From Candidatus Petromonas tenebris (GTDB lineage Bacteria > Bacillota > Clostridia > Peptostreptococcales > Caminicellaceae): a DNA stretch of 64,000 bases. Of the stretch, positions 10,098 through 19,754 are shown piece by piece (the stretch's first letter is position 1; every line of letters begins with the position of its first letter). Made by a program: the position numbers and the translations under genes. The stretch spans positions 58,108 through 122,107 of the forward strand of contig JACCKY010000015.1 in the NCBI GenBank assembly GCA_014236755.1, given 5' to 3'. The notes under the pieces were generated by a model, which saw nothing but the letters and a program-made list of their open reading frames with translations, was not told where the DNA came from and did no database searches.

Positions 10098-10952
10098 TCA
10101 CTCAATTTTTAAGTCATCTTTTAAATAATATTTACCATCGCAAATAAATTCTGCAGACCCTTCCATAAAAATATTGTCATCCTTGTCTATAAAAATGTTT
10201 AATTTTCCTCCTGGAACCTGTACGAAGACCTTATCATCTACATATTTTAATAACTTAGATATATATACAGATGCGCAAACTCCTGTGCCGCAGGCTAGGG
10301 TTTTTCCAGCTCCTCTTTCCCAGGTATCTACCTTTATGAAGTTTCTTTCTACAATCTCAACAAAATTCACGTTTGTTTTTTGAGTAAATATTTCATAATT
10401 TTCAATTATAGGACCTATTCGATTAACTGGATATTTTTCTAAATTATCTACAAAAATAACTGTATGGGGAACTCCCATAAGTATGCTAGATACATTAATT
10501 TCTTGATCTTTAACTATTATTTTTTGATTTATGAAGGTTTCTTTATCAGATTTAACAGGAATATCTTTTGTGTTTAATGATGGCTTACCCATGTCTACCA
10601 CTATATTTTGTACGTTATTATTGGTTGAATACAGTTTGATTTTCTTTTCTCCCGCTAAAGTTTCAACAGTAAAATCTTTTTTAGTTACTATTTTTTTATT
10701 ATATACAAATTTAGAAAAACATCTTATTCCATTACCGCACATCTCCGCTCTTGAACCGTCGGAGTTGTAATAAATCATCTGTATATCACTTGTAGCTGAG
10801 TTTTCAACTATCATTAAACCATCTGCTCCTATTCCAAAATGTCTGTCGCACATTTTTTTAGCCAGGATCGAATAATCAAGGCCCTTCACATTTTCGGCAG
10901 TAACAATAACAAAATCGTTCCCGGCCCCATGCATTTTACTAAATTTAATCAT
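10098..10952 (-). CDS. dapF: diaminopimelate epimerase
   Basis: Cofactor-independent racemase making meso-diaminopimelate for lysine and peptidoglycan. The 284 aa contain both catalytic cysteines, Cys72 in MCGNGIRCF and Cys221 in ACGTGVCAS. RBS AGGAGG is in place. The product fits the DAP-type MurE coded in this window. It is divergent from rqcH across about 236 bp. Confidence 0.97.
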   Translation of the reverse strand: MIKFSKMHGAGNDFVIVTAENVKGLDYSILAKKMCDRHFGIGADGLMIVENSATSDIQMIYYNSDGSRAEMCGNGIRCFSKFVYNKKIVTKKDFTVETLAGEKKIKLYSTNNNVQNIVVDMGKPSLNTKDIPVKSDKETFINQKIIVKDQEINVSSILMGVPHTVIFVDNLEKYPVNRIGPIIENYEIFTQKTNVNFVEIVERNFIKVDTWERGAGKTLACGTGVCASVYISKLLKYVDDKVFVQVPGGKLNIFIDKDDNIFMEGSAEFICDGKYYLKDDLKIE

Positions 10953-11188
10953 TTTGACCTCCTAATTTTTTAGAATTAAATTATACTACTCATATAAATA
11001 TTATTAAGATTTTTAATTAGACTATATGTATGGTTAACTGATTAAAAATACTAATTAATCCTTTTTCATAATTATGGGAAACAAAATCTTACTTAAAGGT
11101 ACACATCTATATTATACACTATCTTTTATTTTTTTAAATTTAGTGTTATACTTTACAAAGAATTTTAAATTTAATATGGAGGGATAAT
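10953..11188. promoter_or_regulatory. divergent dapF/rqcH intergenic region
   Basis: This 236 bp AT-rich gap must carry promoters for both directions. A TATACT-like -10 lies upstream of rqcH around 11150. I see no riboswitch, repeat or clear operator in it. Confidence 0.4.
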
Positions 11189-12967
11189 ATGCCTTTTGAT
11201 GGCTTAGTAATCAATTCACTGGTTTTGGAATTAAAAACCTTGTTAATGAATAATAGGATAGAAAAAATTTATCAACCTGAATCTGATGAAATAGTGATGA
11301 AATTTAGAAATCTTCATAAAGATAAAAAGCTACTAATCTCAGTTAATAGTAATTACCCACATGTTTGTTTGACCAATCTCCAAAAAGATAATCCTTTAAA
11401 CCCTCCTATGTTCTGTATGTTACTTAGAAAACATATACAGGGAGGAAAAATTATAGATGTAAAACAGGTCGATTTTGAAAGAATCCTTATTATATCTATA
11501 GAAAATTATGATGAATTAGGTAACCTTAGCGTAAAGGAACTGATAGTCGAGATTATGGGAAAACACAGTAATATTATACTTGTGGACCAAGACACCTATA
11601 CAATTATAGACAGTATCAAAAGAATTCCCATAAATATCAGTAGACAAAGACAAATTTTGCCTGGATTAAAATATGAATACCCACCAACTCAAGGAAAAAT
11701 AAATATTTTTGAAACTGATTACAAAACGTATTTGAACCATATTGGTAAAGTTCCCCAAAACACTCCGATATATAAGGCATTATATAGATCTTTCCAGGGA
11801 ATAAGTCCAATAATAGCCAAAGATGTATGCTATAAAAACAATATTGTTGCTAACACACTTGTTTCTACCCTGACTCCAAAAGATTTTAATAATATCTGGA
11901 ACACATTTGTTCAGCTTAGCAGTAAAATACAACAAAATAAGTTCGAACCAAATATAGTGATGGATTTAAAAAGCAATATACTGGTGGACTTCTCTTCCTG
12001 CAATCTAGACATATATAATAATGAAAATTTTACAAAGGTATATAGAAATTCTATAAGTAGTGTTATTGATGAATTTTATTATGAGAAGGATAAATATGAA
12101 CGTATTAAACAAAAATCAATGGACCTTAAAAAAATTATTACTAGGAGATTAGATAGGCTCCATAAAAAAATTCAAAAACAGAAAGAGGAGCTACTAACGG
12201 CAAAAAATGCAGATAAGTATAAATTATATGGGGAATTAATTTTAGCTAATATGCATAGAATTACTAAAGGGATGAAGAAGATCGAAGTTGAAAATTACTA
12301 TGAACCTGATTTGCACCTTATAAATATACCTTTGGATATAAGGCTTAGTCCTTCAGAAAATAGTCAAAAGTACTTCAAAAAATACAATAAATTTAAAAAT
12401 GCTTTTAAAAAAATAACTGTACAAATCAAAGAAACTAATGAAGAAATAAATTACTTAGAAAATGTTTTAATCAGTCTCGAAAATACAGATGACCTTAGTA
12501 ATGTTGAAGATATTAAACAGGAACTGATTGAACAAAATATTGTTAAAAAGAAACAAAAAAACAAAAATAAACTTCAGTCTCAGGAATCAAAGCCCCATAA
12601 ATATTACTCAAGTGATGGTTTTGTGATTCAAGCAGGAAAAAACAACAAACAAAACGATCGCCTAACTTTAAAGATTTCTTCTAAAAATGATATTTGGCTG
12701 CATACTAAAGATATTCCCGGCTCACACATTATAATTCAAACTGAAGGAAAAAAAGTTCCTGATTCTACTATATTTGAAGCTGCTGAAATCGCTGCATATC
12801 ATAGCAAAGGAAGACATTCAAGCAATGTTCCAGTAGACTATACCTACGTAAAAAATGTAAAAAAGCCTTCAGGTGCTAAACCAGGTATGGTTATTTATGA
12901 TAATTTTAAGACTGTATTTGTTACTCCTAATGAAATGAAAATCAAGGAACTTAAAACACAAAATTAA
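11189..12967 (+). CDS. rqcH: ribosome-associated quality control protein RqcH (NFACT)
   Basis: NFACT-family protein (bacterial Rqc2/RqcH, once called FbpA) that binds stalled 50S subunits and drives C-terminal alanine tailing of nascent chains. The 592 aa run NFACT-N (about 1-200), a helical and coiled-coil middle (about 300-440) and the C-terminal NFACT-R/DUF814 domain with the conserved DIWLHTKDIPGSH motif. A lysine-rich linker precedes the last domain. RBS GGAGGG. It is one of few plus-strand genes and is transcribed alone, convergent with pyrR. Confidence 0.95.
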   Translation: MPFDGLVINSLVLELKTLLMNNRIEKIYQPESDEIVMKFRNLHKDKKLLISVNSNYPHVCLTNLQKDNPLNPPMFCMLLRKHIQGGKIIDVKQVDFERILIISIENYDELGNLSVKELIVEIMGKHSNIILVDQDTYTIIDSIKRIPINISRQRQILPGLKYEYPPTQGKINIFETDYKTYLNHIGKVPQNTPIYKALYRSFQGISPIIAKDVCYKNNIVANTLVSTLTPKDFNNIWNTFVQLSSKIQQNKFEPNIVMDLKSNILVDFSSCNLDIYNNENFTKVYRNSISSVIDEFYYEKDKYERIKQKSMDLKKIITRRLDRLHKKIQKQKEELLTAKNADKYKLYGELILANMHRITKGMKKIEVENYYEPDLHLINIPLDIRLSPSENSQKYFKKYNKFKNAFKKITVQIKETNEEINYLENVLISLENTDDLSNVEDIKQELIEQNIVKKKQKNKNKLQSQESKPHKYYSSDGFVIQAGKNNKQNDRLTLKISSKNDIWLHTKDIPGSHIIIQTEGKKVPDSTIFEAAEIAAYHSKGRHSSNVPVDYTYVKNVKKPSGAKPGMVIYDNFKTVFVTPNEMKIKELKTQN

Positions 12968-12999
12968 TAAACATTCAGTATCAAAATTTTACTAAAACC

Positions 13000-13024
13000 G
13001 ACAAAGCGACAAATGTCGCTTTGT

Positions 13025-13025
<1 letters not shown>
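13000..13025. terminator. bidirectional terminator between rqcH and pyrR
   Basis: A perfect 11 bp inverted repeat GACAAAGCGAC/GTCGCTTTGTC with loop AAAT. On the plus strand it is followed by TATTCTTTTT; on the minus strand by GGTTTTAG. It overlaps the last base of the pyrR stop, so one hairpin serves both convergent genes. Confidence 0.85.
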
Positions 13026-13585
<560 letters not shown>

Positions 13586-13624
13586 TTATTCATAATACTT
13601 AGTATAATTAAAAAATTATCTGAA

Positions 13625-14545
13625 TCAAGAGTTACTCTGAATTTTTCTCAGTAAACCCTGAAAATACTCGGGAAGCGGCGTGTCAAACTCCATAAATTTG
13701 AAAGTAGAAGGATGAACGAATCCTAAAATTTTCGCATGAAGTGCCTGACCGTTTAAGTTGAATTTTTCTCTTTTTATTCCATAAAGTGGGTCACCGACTA
13801 ATGGATACCCAATATAAGACATATGGACTCTGATTTGATGTGTACGTCCGGTTTCAAGCTGAAGCTCTACCAAAGTATAGTTTGAATATCTTTCTACAAC
13901 CTTAAAATGAGTAACTGCCTTTTTACTGTTGTTTTCTATAACTGCTCTTTTAAGTCGGTTTACGGGATGTCTTCCGATAGGAGCATCGACAGTTCCAGAT
14001 TCTTCCTTTATATTTCCGTGTACAAGGGCCATATAGATCCTTTTTACAGTATGATCTCTCAATTGGTCTGCCAGAAAATTATGGGATTTGTTATTTTTCG
14101 CTATCATTAAAACTCCCGAAGTGTCTTTATCTATTCTATGTACGATACCCGGTCTTATTATACCGTTAATAGAAGATAGGTTTTTGCAGTGATAAAGCAA
14201 AGCATTTACTAAAGTACCTGAATAGTGACCTGGTGCAGGATGAACAACCATTCCCTGGGGCTTATTTACTACTAAAACATCTTCATCTTCATAAAGTATT
14301 TCTATAGGTATGTTTTGGGGTTTTAGCTTAAGCTTTTCCGGTTCGGGAATAATTATTTCTATCTCATCTTCCTCGTCAATTTTAAGTTTTTTTGAATCTA
14401 TTACGGAGTTATTAACTTTTACATTTCCTTTTTTAATTAATTTTTGAATATAGGATCTAGAGATGTCATTTAATTCTCTAGATAGATATAGGTCTATTCT
14501 AGTAGGTTCTTCTATATCTTCTACAGTAATTTTTATTTCCTTCAA
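13625..14545 (-). CDS. RluA/RluD family 23S rRNA pseudouridine synthase
   Basis: Pseudouridine synthase with an N-terminal S4 RNA-binding domain (about 14-65) and a catalytic domain. The catalytic aspartate is Asp139 in HRIDKDTSG, and the GRTHQIRVHM motif is present. At 306 aa it fits the RluD/YlyB type. The start is a TTG nine bases behind GGAG. In B. subtilis ylyB also sits next to pyrR. The exact target uridines cannot be told from sequence. Confidence 0.93.
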   Translation of the reverse strand: MKEIKITVEDIEEPTRIDLYLSRELNDISRSYIQKLIKKGNVKVNNSVIDSKKLKIDEEDEIEIIIPEPEKLKLKPQNIPIEILYEDEDVLVVNKPQGMVVHPAPGHYSGTLVNALLYHCKNLSSINGIIRPGIVHRIDKDTSGVLMIAKNNKSHNFLADQLRDHTVKRIYMALVHGNIKEESGTVDAPIGRHPVNRLKRAVIENNSKKAVTHFKVVERYSNYTLVELQLETGRTHQIRVHMSYIGYPLVGDPLYGIKREKFNLNGQALHAKILGFVHPSTFKFMEFDTPLPEYFQGLLRKIQSNS

Positions 14546-14702
14546 AATATCTACTCCTTCATTATTTGCATATTATCCTGTATTATAATTGCTCTTTTCC
14601 AGAATAACCATAATATTTCTAAATTATATAACCGAGTTATAATTGATTATAACATAAAAATCTGGAATTTGATTCTCAAAATATTTTAAGTCTGAAGCTA
14701 AT

Positions 14703-14741
14703 AAGAAATAGAAGCAAAGTTTAACCTTGCTTCTATTTCTT
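14703..14741 (-). terminator. terminator after yteA-like gene
   Basis: A 15 bp perfect inverted repeat (AAGAAATAGAAGCAA and its complement, 9-base loop) overlaps the end of the DksA-like gene. Long and stable, but with only TATTAG following on the minus strand. Confidence 0.6.
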
Positions 14742-15381
14742 ATTCTCTTTCCTTATCAATAATCTGTCTTTCATAATAATCATCACTTATATCATCCACA
14801 TCTTCAACTTTTCCAGAAATTTTTTCATCATACATATTATTATCATACCAATCCAGAGACATATTCTTGATATTGGTCTTATTATATCTAGCTACAGCTT
14901 GCCACGAATCTTCGCCGTCAAAACCTGTATAATCAGATTCATCCTTAAAAGTTCTGCTATAAGGAGTACTTAAAGCGTCCTCTTCTATTGGGCGGGTTTT
15001 CATCTTTTCATCTAAAGGAATATTTTTATTATTGCATTTTATACATAGCTCTGATTGGGGAACGATTTCCAACCTATCTAGTTCAATAGGTTTACCACAG
15101 GCTTCACAAAACCCATAGGTGCCATCTTCAATTTTCTTTAAAGCATTTTCTATATCTATAAGATGTTTTCTTTCTTTATCTTCCAGATTTAACCTCATTT
15201 CCATTTCATATAATTCGCTGCCCATATCAGCAGGGTGGTTATCATAAACGGAAAGCTCATTATAGTAATCTTGAAATAATTCATGGGCACCATTTTGCTT
15301 TTCCACGTCTAGTGTATGGAGTGTTTCCAGTTTTTCTTCCAAAAGTTTTTGTTTAAAATACTGTAATTTATTGCTATCCAA
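14740..15381 (-). CDS. DksA/TraR-type zinc finger protein, YteA type
   Basis: The 213 aa protein has a coiled-coil N-terminal half and a TraR/DksA C4 zinc finger (Cys92, Cys95, Cys113, Cys116), followed by an acidic tail. This matches the YteA sporulation-associated family. The start is TTG, seven bases behind AGGAGG. In enterobacteria DksA modulates RNA polymerase; for the YteA branch that is not established. Confidence 0.85.
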   Translation of the reverse strand: MDSNKLQYFKQKLLEEKLETLHTLDVEKQNGAHELFQDYYNELSVYDNHPADMGSELYEMEMRLNLEDKERKHLIDIENALKKIEDGTYGFCEACGKPIELDRLEIVPQSELCIKCNNKNIPLDEKMKTRPIEEDALSTPYSRTFKDESDYTGFDGEDSWQAVARYNKTNIKNMSLDWYDNNMYDEKISGKVEDVDDISDDYYERQIIDKERE

Positions 15382-15392
15382 CCAACATCCTC

Positions 15393-15671
15393 CTATCTAT
15401 AATTTTCTATTATATTTAATAACTCAGCTATATATTTGCCTATTAGTGGCAGGTCAACCATTTGCCTTATTAAATAAACTACAACTGCAGCCAGTAAAGT
15501 AAAGCCTATAGCCATACCTAATCCTCTAGCCAATCCACCTATAAAGTTAACAAATAGTAGTCTTTTGGGATTGTTTATTATCTCTGTATATTCTGATATT
15601 TTTATTTTTTCTAAAGTCATGGATAATGAATCTAATTTATTTTCTAGAGTTTTAATTTTTTTATCCATCAT
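15393..15671 (-). CDS. DUF5665 small membrane protein
   Basis: Protein of unknown function, about 92 aa if it starts at the ATG pair at 15671 behind AGGATG; an in-frame extension upstream is mostly low-complexity and probably not translated. It has a short coiled coil (about 5-25) and one strong membrane segment (about 45-70). The NFIGGLARGLGMAIG stretch is typical of the DUF5665 family. It lies 12 bases ahead of yteA. Confidence 0.75.
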   Translation of the reverse strand: MMDKKIKTLENKLDSLSMTLEKIKISEYTEIINNPKRLLFVNFIGGLARGLGMAIGFTLLAAVVVYLIRQMVDLPLIGKYIAELLNIIENYR

Positions 15672-15893
15672 GTAGAAACACATCCTAAAAAAAATAGAAA
15701 TAATCAATATTATTTTACCCTTTTTTTTTTCAAAATATAAAAACATTAAAAGTTAAAAAAAGTTATCTTGTAATTATGTAAGTAAGTGACTTGTAAATTT
15801 GATATCTTAAACTTTGTTTTCTCAAAATTCTTGTTGGAATGAATATTCTTTTTACTTCTATTTTAAAGTTGGAACTGGAACTGTTTATTCAAT

Positions 15894-15924
15894 AAAAAAA
15901 CTATAGCAACATTTGCTGCTATAG
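15894..15924 (-). terminator. terminator after mtnN
   Basis: A hairpin of CTATAGCAGC/GTTGCTATAG (one G-U pair, 4-base loop) is followed on the minus strand by seven T residues. It lies 17 bases past the mtnN stop. Confidence 0.85.
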
Positions 15925-15940
15925 CTTTTAAAATTTTGAT

Positions 15941-16636
15941 TTAAATGTGATTTAAAATGCTTCTAACTATACCACTTGAATTTTTTGCAGCTTCATGTAA
16001 AAATTCCGAAAAATTTACGTGGGCACTATTATCTGCCTTATCAGATATAGACCTTATAATTACAAATGGCGTTGTATTTAAATAACAAGTATGTCCAATT
16101 GCAGCTCCCTCCATTTCCGTACAATAACCTTTAAAATTTTCCCAGAGATAGTTCTTTTTTTCATGACTAGCTACAAAAACATCTCCAGATAGAATCCTAC
16201 CTATGAAAGTTTTGTGCTTGCTATTTTCACTTTTGCTGGCCTTGTATGCAATATCAATTAAAGTTTTGTCAGCTTTAAAGATATATGTATCAAGCCTAGG
16301 AATTTCTCCAAGTTTATATCCAAAATCAGTAGCATCAAAATCATGTTCTATAACATCTGAAGATATTACTATATCTCCAACGTCAAGTTTTTCATGTATT
16401 GCACCAGCAACTCCTGTATTTATAATGTGAGTGACATTAAATCTGCTTATTAAAATCTGTGTGCAGATGGCGGCATTAACTTTACCTATTCCACATCTTA
16501 CCAATACTATATTTTTACTTTCTAACCTTCCTATATAGAAGTTCATGTTTGCTTCACTAACTATTTCGTCAATTTCCATGACATTTTTAAGTATTTCTAT
16601 TTCTTCATCCATCGCACCTATAATTCCTATTTTCAT
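15941..16636 (-). CDS. mtnN: 5'-methylthioadenosine/S-adenosylhomocysteine nucleosidase
   Basis: Hydrolyses MTA and SAH to adenine plus the thioribose or homocysteine moiety, recycling SAM by-products. The 231 aa begin MKIGIIGAMDEE. Glu12, the EMEGAAI motif with Glu176, and Asp199 in ISDKAD are the expected catalytic residues. It stands as a single gene between palindromic repeat copy A and its own terminator. Confidence 0.95.
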   Translation of the reverse strand: MKIGIIGAMDEEIEILKNVMEIDEIVSEANMNFYIGRLESKNIVLVRCGIGKVNAAICTQILISRFNVTHIINTGVAGAIHEKLDVGDIVISSDVIEHDFDATDFGYKLGEIPRLDTYIFKADKTLIDIAYKASKSENSKHKTFIGRILSGDVFVASHEKKNYLWENFKGYCTEMEGAAIGHTCYLNTTPFVIIRSISDKADNSAHVNFSEFLHEAAKNSSGIVRSILNHI

Positions 16637-16684
16637 AAAAATTCCTCCTTATATATTTAGATTTGAGTTCATTAATACTTTTAA

Positions 16685-16879
16685 ACTAAATTAACTTTTT
16701 GTGTCAGTTAATCTAATAACATAGCTATAAATATCCTTCAATGTTTCCTTTGAAGCAACTTTAAAAAGCTGTTTTTTTACATCTGAAAATATTTTCGTAT
16801 TAAAACAACTCTTCTACGGAGCCTGAAGAAGATTATTGAAGGGTATTTAGAAGGAACTAGTGAGGCAAGTTAATTTAGT
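16685..16879. repeat. long palindromic element, copy A
   Basis: A 195 bp imperfect palindrome between divIVA and mtnN. The ends carry ACTAAATTAAC...GTCAGT and ACTAGT...GTTAATTTAGT as terminal inverted repeats. The arms contain ATATCCTTCAATG and ATTGAAGGGTAT, then TTTCCTTTGAAGC against GCCTGAAGAAG. It shares its core with elements at 24606, 29721 and, more distantly, 59550. It explains most of the 339 bp gap. No transposase is present, so it resembles a MITE or a large RNA hairpin. As RNA it could end divIVA transcription. Confidence 0.85.
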
Positions 16880-16975
16880 ACTTTGTATAAAATCAAATTC
16901 AATATAAAAGACATACTCATTAGAGCATGTCTGCTAACCCTACACAAAGCATAGTTCACCATTTACTAAAAGCAT

Positions 16976-17437
16976 TTATTTTTTTAGCTTTTCAACAGTA
17001 AAGGAATTGTTTATTGAGTCTAGTTGAGCTTCTAATAAAGTCTTAAATCTTGTCTTAAATATTTCAAATTCTTTTCTAACCTCTTCATACTCTTTATTTA
17101 TCTCTATAACTTCATTATTGGCTTTTTCTATTATTTTTTTTGCCTTATCTTCTGCTTCTTTTATGATTATTTCTGCCTTTTTATTTGCATTCATTGCAAC
17201 TTCTTCAGCTGTACTCTGTGCAACAACTAAAGTATCCTTTAAGGTCTTTTCCAAACTGTTATATTTGTCTAGCTGTTCACTTAATAGTTTGTTTTTATCT
17301 TTCAATTCTATATTTTCGCTAGTAAGCTTTTCATAACTTTCAATAATCTTATCTAAAAACTCATCAACCTCTGATTCATTGTATCCTCTAAAGGACTTAG
17401 AAAATTCTTTATTTTGTATGTCTAATGGTGTTATCAT
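16976..17437 (-). CDS. divIVA: cell division protein DivIVA
   Basis: Membrane-curvature-sensing coiled-coil scaffold at septa and poles. The 153 aa begin with the conserved ITPLDIQNKEFSKSFRGY lipid-binding segment, followed by a long coiled coil. It ends the sepF-ylmG-ylmH-divIVA series in the usual Firmicute order. RBS GGGGGTGAGG. Confidence 0.93.
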   Translation of the reverse strand: MITPLDIQNKEFSKSFRGYNESEVDEFLDKIIESYEKLTSENIELKDKNKLLSEQLDKYNSLEKTLKDTLVVAQSTAEEVAMNANKKAEIIIKEAEDKAKKIIEKANNEVIEINKEYEEVRKEFEIFKTRFKTLLEAQLDSINNSFTVEKLKK

Positions 17438-17453
17438 AGCCTCACCCCCAAAG

Positions 17454-18242
17454 TTAAATAGATTTTTTTATTAAAACATTATATCTATCTTTTTTTGTTT
17501 TTCCTAGAATTTCTTGAAAAAATATTCTTCCTTTACCCATGTATGATATTAGATCCCCTTCATTTACCATATATGACACGGAATCAATAGGCATATAATT
17601 AACTTTGACTTTTCCGCTTTTTATATTCGAAGCTGACTTAGTTCTGGATTCATTGAAACCAGCAGCGCATATAGAATCTAACCTTAAAGATTTTATATTC
17701 GCTTTGATCATCTTAAAATTATCCTTTTTAGGTAGGACATTATCAATATCTGTAATGGAGGTTTTGACTCTATATTTACCTATTCTACTAAGATTTAAAT
17801 CGAGGAAATCAGCAATTTCTTCAAGAACTATAATTTGTGTAATATTCTCATTTATTATAATATCGCCAACTTTGTCTCTTTTTAAGCCTAATCCTAAAAT
17901 AGAACCCAATATTTCCCTATGGTTTAAGGTTATACCATTAGGTAAATCTTTAATATTTAAGACTCTTAAAGGAATATCTATTTGATCTTTATTAAAATAA
18001 TCAGGATACAATATAATTATTTGCCGTTCAGCACCTTCATACCCCCCTAGAGCTTTATAATTTATATCATGATAGGGCTCTAGAACTCTTTTAGCTATAG
18101 ACACTAAATATGGGTCTAAAAAGTTTGAAAATCTAATTATTTTCTTTTTGGAAGTAATGTTAGCTTTATCCAAAAGATTGAAAATGTCAATTTTTTGACT
18201 ATCATTTAATGGAAATCCTAATACGACATCTTCTCTGTGCAA
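17454..18242 (-). CDS. ylmH: YlmH S4-domain RNA-binding protein
   Basis: RNA-binding protein of the division cluster; YlmH has been linked to ribosome quality control in B. subtilis. The 262 aa have the C-terminal S4 domain, with SNIKSGKVKVN and GDLISYMGKGRI. The best start is a TTG (HREDVVL...). The N terminus diverges from typical YlmH and its exact beginning is uncertain. It lies 12-16 bases from both neighbours. Confidence 0.88.
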   Translation of the reverse strand: MHREDVVLGFPLNDSQKIDIFNLLDKANITSKKKIIRFSNFLDPYLVSIAKRVLEPYHDINYKALGGYEGAERQIIILYPDYFNKDQIDIPLRVLNIKDLPNGITLNHREILGSILGLGLKRDKVGDIIINENITQIIVLEEIADFLDLNLSRIGKYRVKTSITDIDNVLPKKDNFKMIKANIKSLRLDSICAAGFNESRTKSASNIKSGKVKVNYMPIDSVSYMVNEGDLISYMGKGRIFFQEILGKTKKDRYNVLIKKSI

Positions 18243-18255
18243 AATACCACTCTTT

Positions 18256-18516
18256 CTACAATAAGTTTATTATTATATTTCCAATTACATCTAAGGCTAA
18301 AATAGCAAGTATAGGTGAAAAGTCTATCATTCCTCCAACACCCAATTTACTGAGCAAAGACCTAAAAGGTGCTAAAATAGGTTCAGTCAACTGATATAGA
18401 ATTCTAAAAATTGGATTTGAAATGTCTCGGCTAATCCATGAAAACAATACTCTTGCTATTATAAGAAAGTTGATTACCTCGATAAATTTTGCTATTGAGT
18501 TTTCTATTACCCACAT
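18256..18516 (-). CDS. YggT/YlmG family membrane protein
   Basis: Small integral membrane protein with two membrane segments flanking the RVLFSWISRD and LYQLTEPILAPFRSLL motifs of the YggT family. The start is set at the ATG at 18516 behind GGAAGGTG, giving 86 aa. In the ylm cluster it is linked to division or membrane organisation; its molecular role is not known. Confidence 0.9.
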   Translation of the reverse strand: MWVIENSIAKFIEVINFLIIARVLFSWISRDISNPIFRILYQLTEPILAPFRSLLSKLGVGGMIDFSPILAILALDVIGNIIINLL

Positions 18517-18552
18517 AAAATCACCTTCCAAACAGGTTGTACAGAAATAATT

Positions 18553-18993
18553 TTACTTCTGCCAAGGAAAAATCCCTTTATTAGTTAATTCTTCTTTAAA
18601 GTTTCCAGAAATGTCTATATTATTTGGAGCTAAAATAAAGATTCCCTTTGATACTTTTTGAATTTGCCCGTCTAAAGCATAAACGGCACCATTAAGAAAG
18701 TCAAATATTTTTTTTGCTAAGTCTTGCTCTAGGTTTTCTAGATTTATTATTACTGGTTTTCTATTTTTTATATTATCCACTATTTCAGGTGCTTCTTCAA
18801 AGTTTTTTGGTTCATAAATTACTACTTTCATCTGAGTACTAGTATGTATATTAACTATTTTGTTTTTCTTACTACTACTTGACATAAAAGAGGTTGTAGG
18901 TAATTCATCCTCTACAGATTCATCATGTATTTCTTCTTCATAATCATCTAATCCCATGAAAAACTTAACTTTATCTATTAATTTACTTGACAT
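18553..18993 (-). CDS. sepF: cell division protein SepF
   Basis: SepF polymerises and tethers FtsZ to the membrane. The 146 aa have an N-terminal amphipathic start (MSSKLIDKVKFFMGL), an acidic linker and the core with PVIINLENLEQD and FLNGAVYALDGQI. As no ftsA is found in the dcw cluster here, SepF is the likely main FtsZ anchor; that is inference from gene content. Confidence 0.95.
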   Translation of the reverse strand: MSSKLIDKVKFFMGLDDYEEEIHDESVEDELPTTSFMSSSSKKNKIVNIHTSTQMKVVIYEPKNFEEAPEIVDNIKNRKPVIINLENLEQDLAKKIFDFLNGAVYALDGQIQKVSKGIFILAPNNIDISGNFKEELTNKGIFPWQK

Positions 18994-19035
18994 AAAGCCT
19001 CCTCCTAAAAAATAATAGTTTTTAAAATACTGAAA

Positions 19036-19734
19036 CTATTTGTTATAATTTCTTTTGCCAAAAATTCCTGTTCCAATTCTAACTATGTTTGCTCCCTCTT
19101 CAATTGCAACCAAATAATCATTGGTCATTCCCATTGATAAATATTTCATCTCTAAGTTTTCAATATCTTTGCCTTTCAAATCATCAAATATTTTTTTCAT
19201 CTTTTTAAAATGAGGTCTTACAGCTTCTGGATTTTTTACATACGGAGCAATAGCCATTAATCCTTGTACTTTTAAATTTTTAAAAGATTCGAGCTTCTCT
19301 ATAAAATTATGAACATCATCTAGATCTATGCCATATTTACTATCTTCATTTCCTATATTTATTTGTACCAAAACATTCATAGTTTTATCAATATTTTTTG
19401 CCCGTTTATCTATTTCCTTGGCCAGTCTTAAACTATCTAGGGAGTGAATTAAACTTACTTTGTCTATTATATATTTAACCTTATTAGTTTGAAGATGTCC
19501 AATCATATGCCACTCAACTTTTTTATCTATTTTATTATATTTTTTTCTTATCTCCTGTACTCTATTTTCACCAATTGCATCTATCCCAAAGTCAATCGCT
19601 GTGGATATTCTGTCGATGTCAACTGTTTTAGTTACAGCTATTATCTTTATATCTTCAGGATTTCTATTCATTTTTTTACATATGTTATATATATTATCTC
19701 TTACTTCATTAATATTTTCTTGAATATATGACAT
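19036..19734 (-). CDS. PLP homeostasis protein YggS/YlmE
   Basis: Pyridoxal-phosphate binding protein of the YggS/PLPBP family. The PLP lysine is Lys36 in IIAVTKTVD, and the GENRVQE, WHMIGHLQTNK, SMGMTNDY and RIGTGIFG motifs are intact. It has 232 aa if the second of two adjacent ATGs is used, which is better spaced from AAGGAGG. It is the first gene of the sepF-divIVA part of the cluster. Confidence 0.94.
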   Translation of the reverse strand: MSYIQENINEVRDNIYNICKKMNRNPEDIKIIAVTKTVDIDRISTAIDFGIDAIGENRVQEIRKKYNKIDKKVEWHMIGHLQTNKVKYIIDKVSLIHSLDSLRLAKEIDKRAKNIDKTMNVLVQINIGNEDSKYGIDLDDVHNFIEKLESFKNLKVQGLMAIAPYVKNPEAVRPHFKKMKKIFDDLKGKDIENLEMKYLSMGMTNDYLVAIEEGANIVRIGTGIFGKRNYNK

Positions 19735-19754
19735 CATATACCTCCTTATCTTTT

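Noticed and set aside
15672..15746. N-terminal extension of the DUF5665 protein
   Set aside because: The extra residues are lysine- and phenylalanine-rich low complexity from poly-A/T DNA. A better start with RBS is at 15671.
16800..16880. Possible CRISPR-like or tandem repeat
   Set aside because: The repeated units are single palindromic elements spread over many kilobases, not regularly spaced direct repeats with spacers. No cas genes are present.
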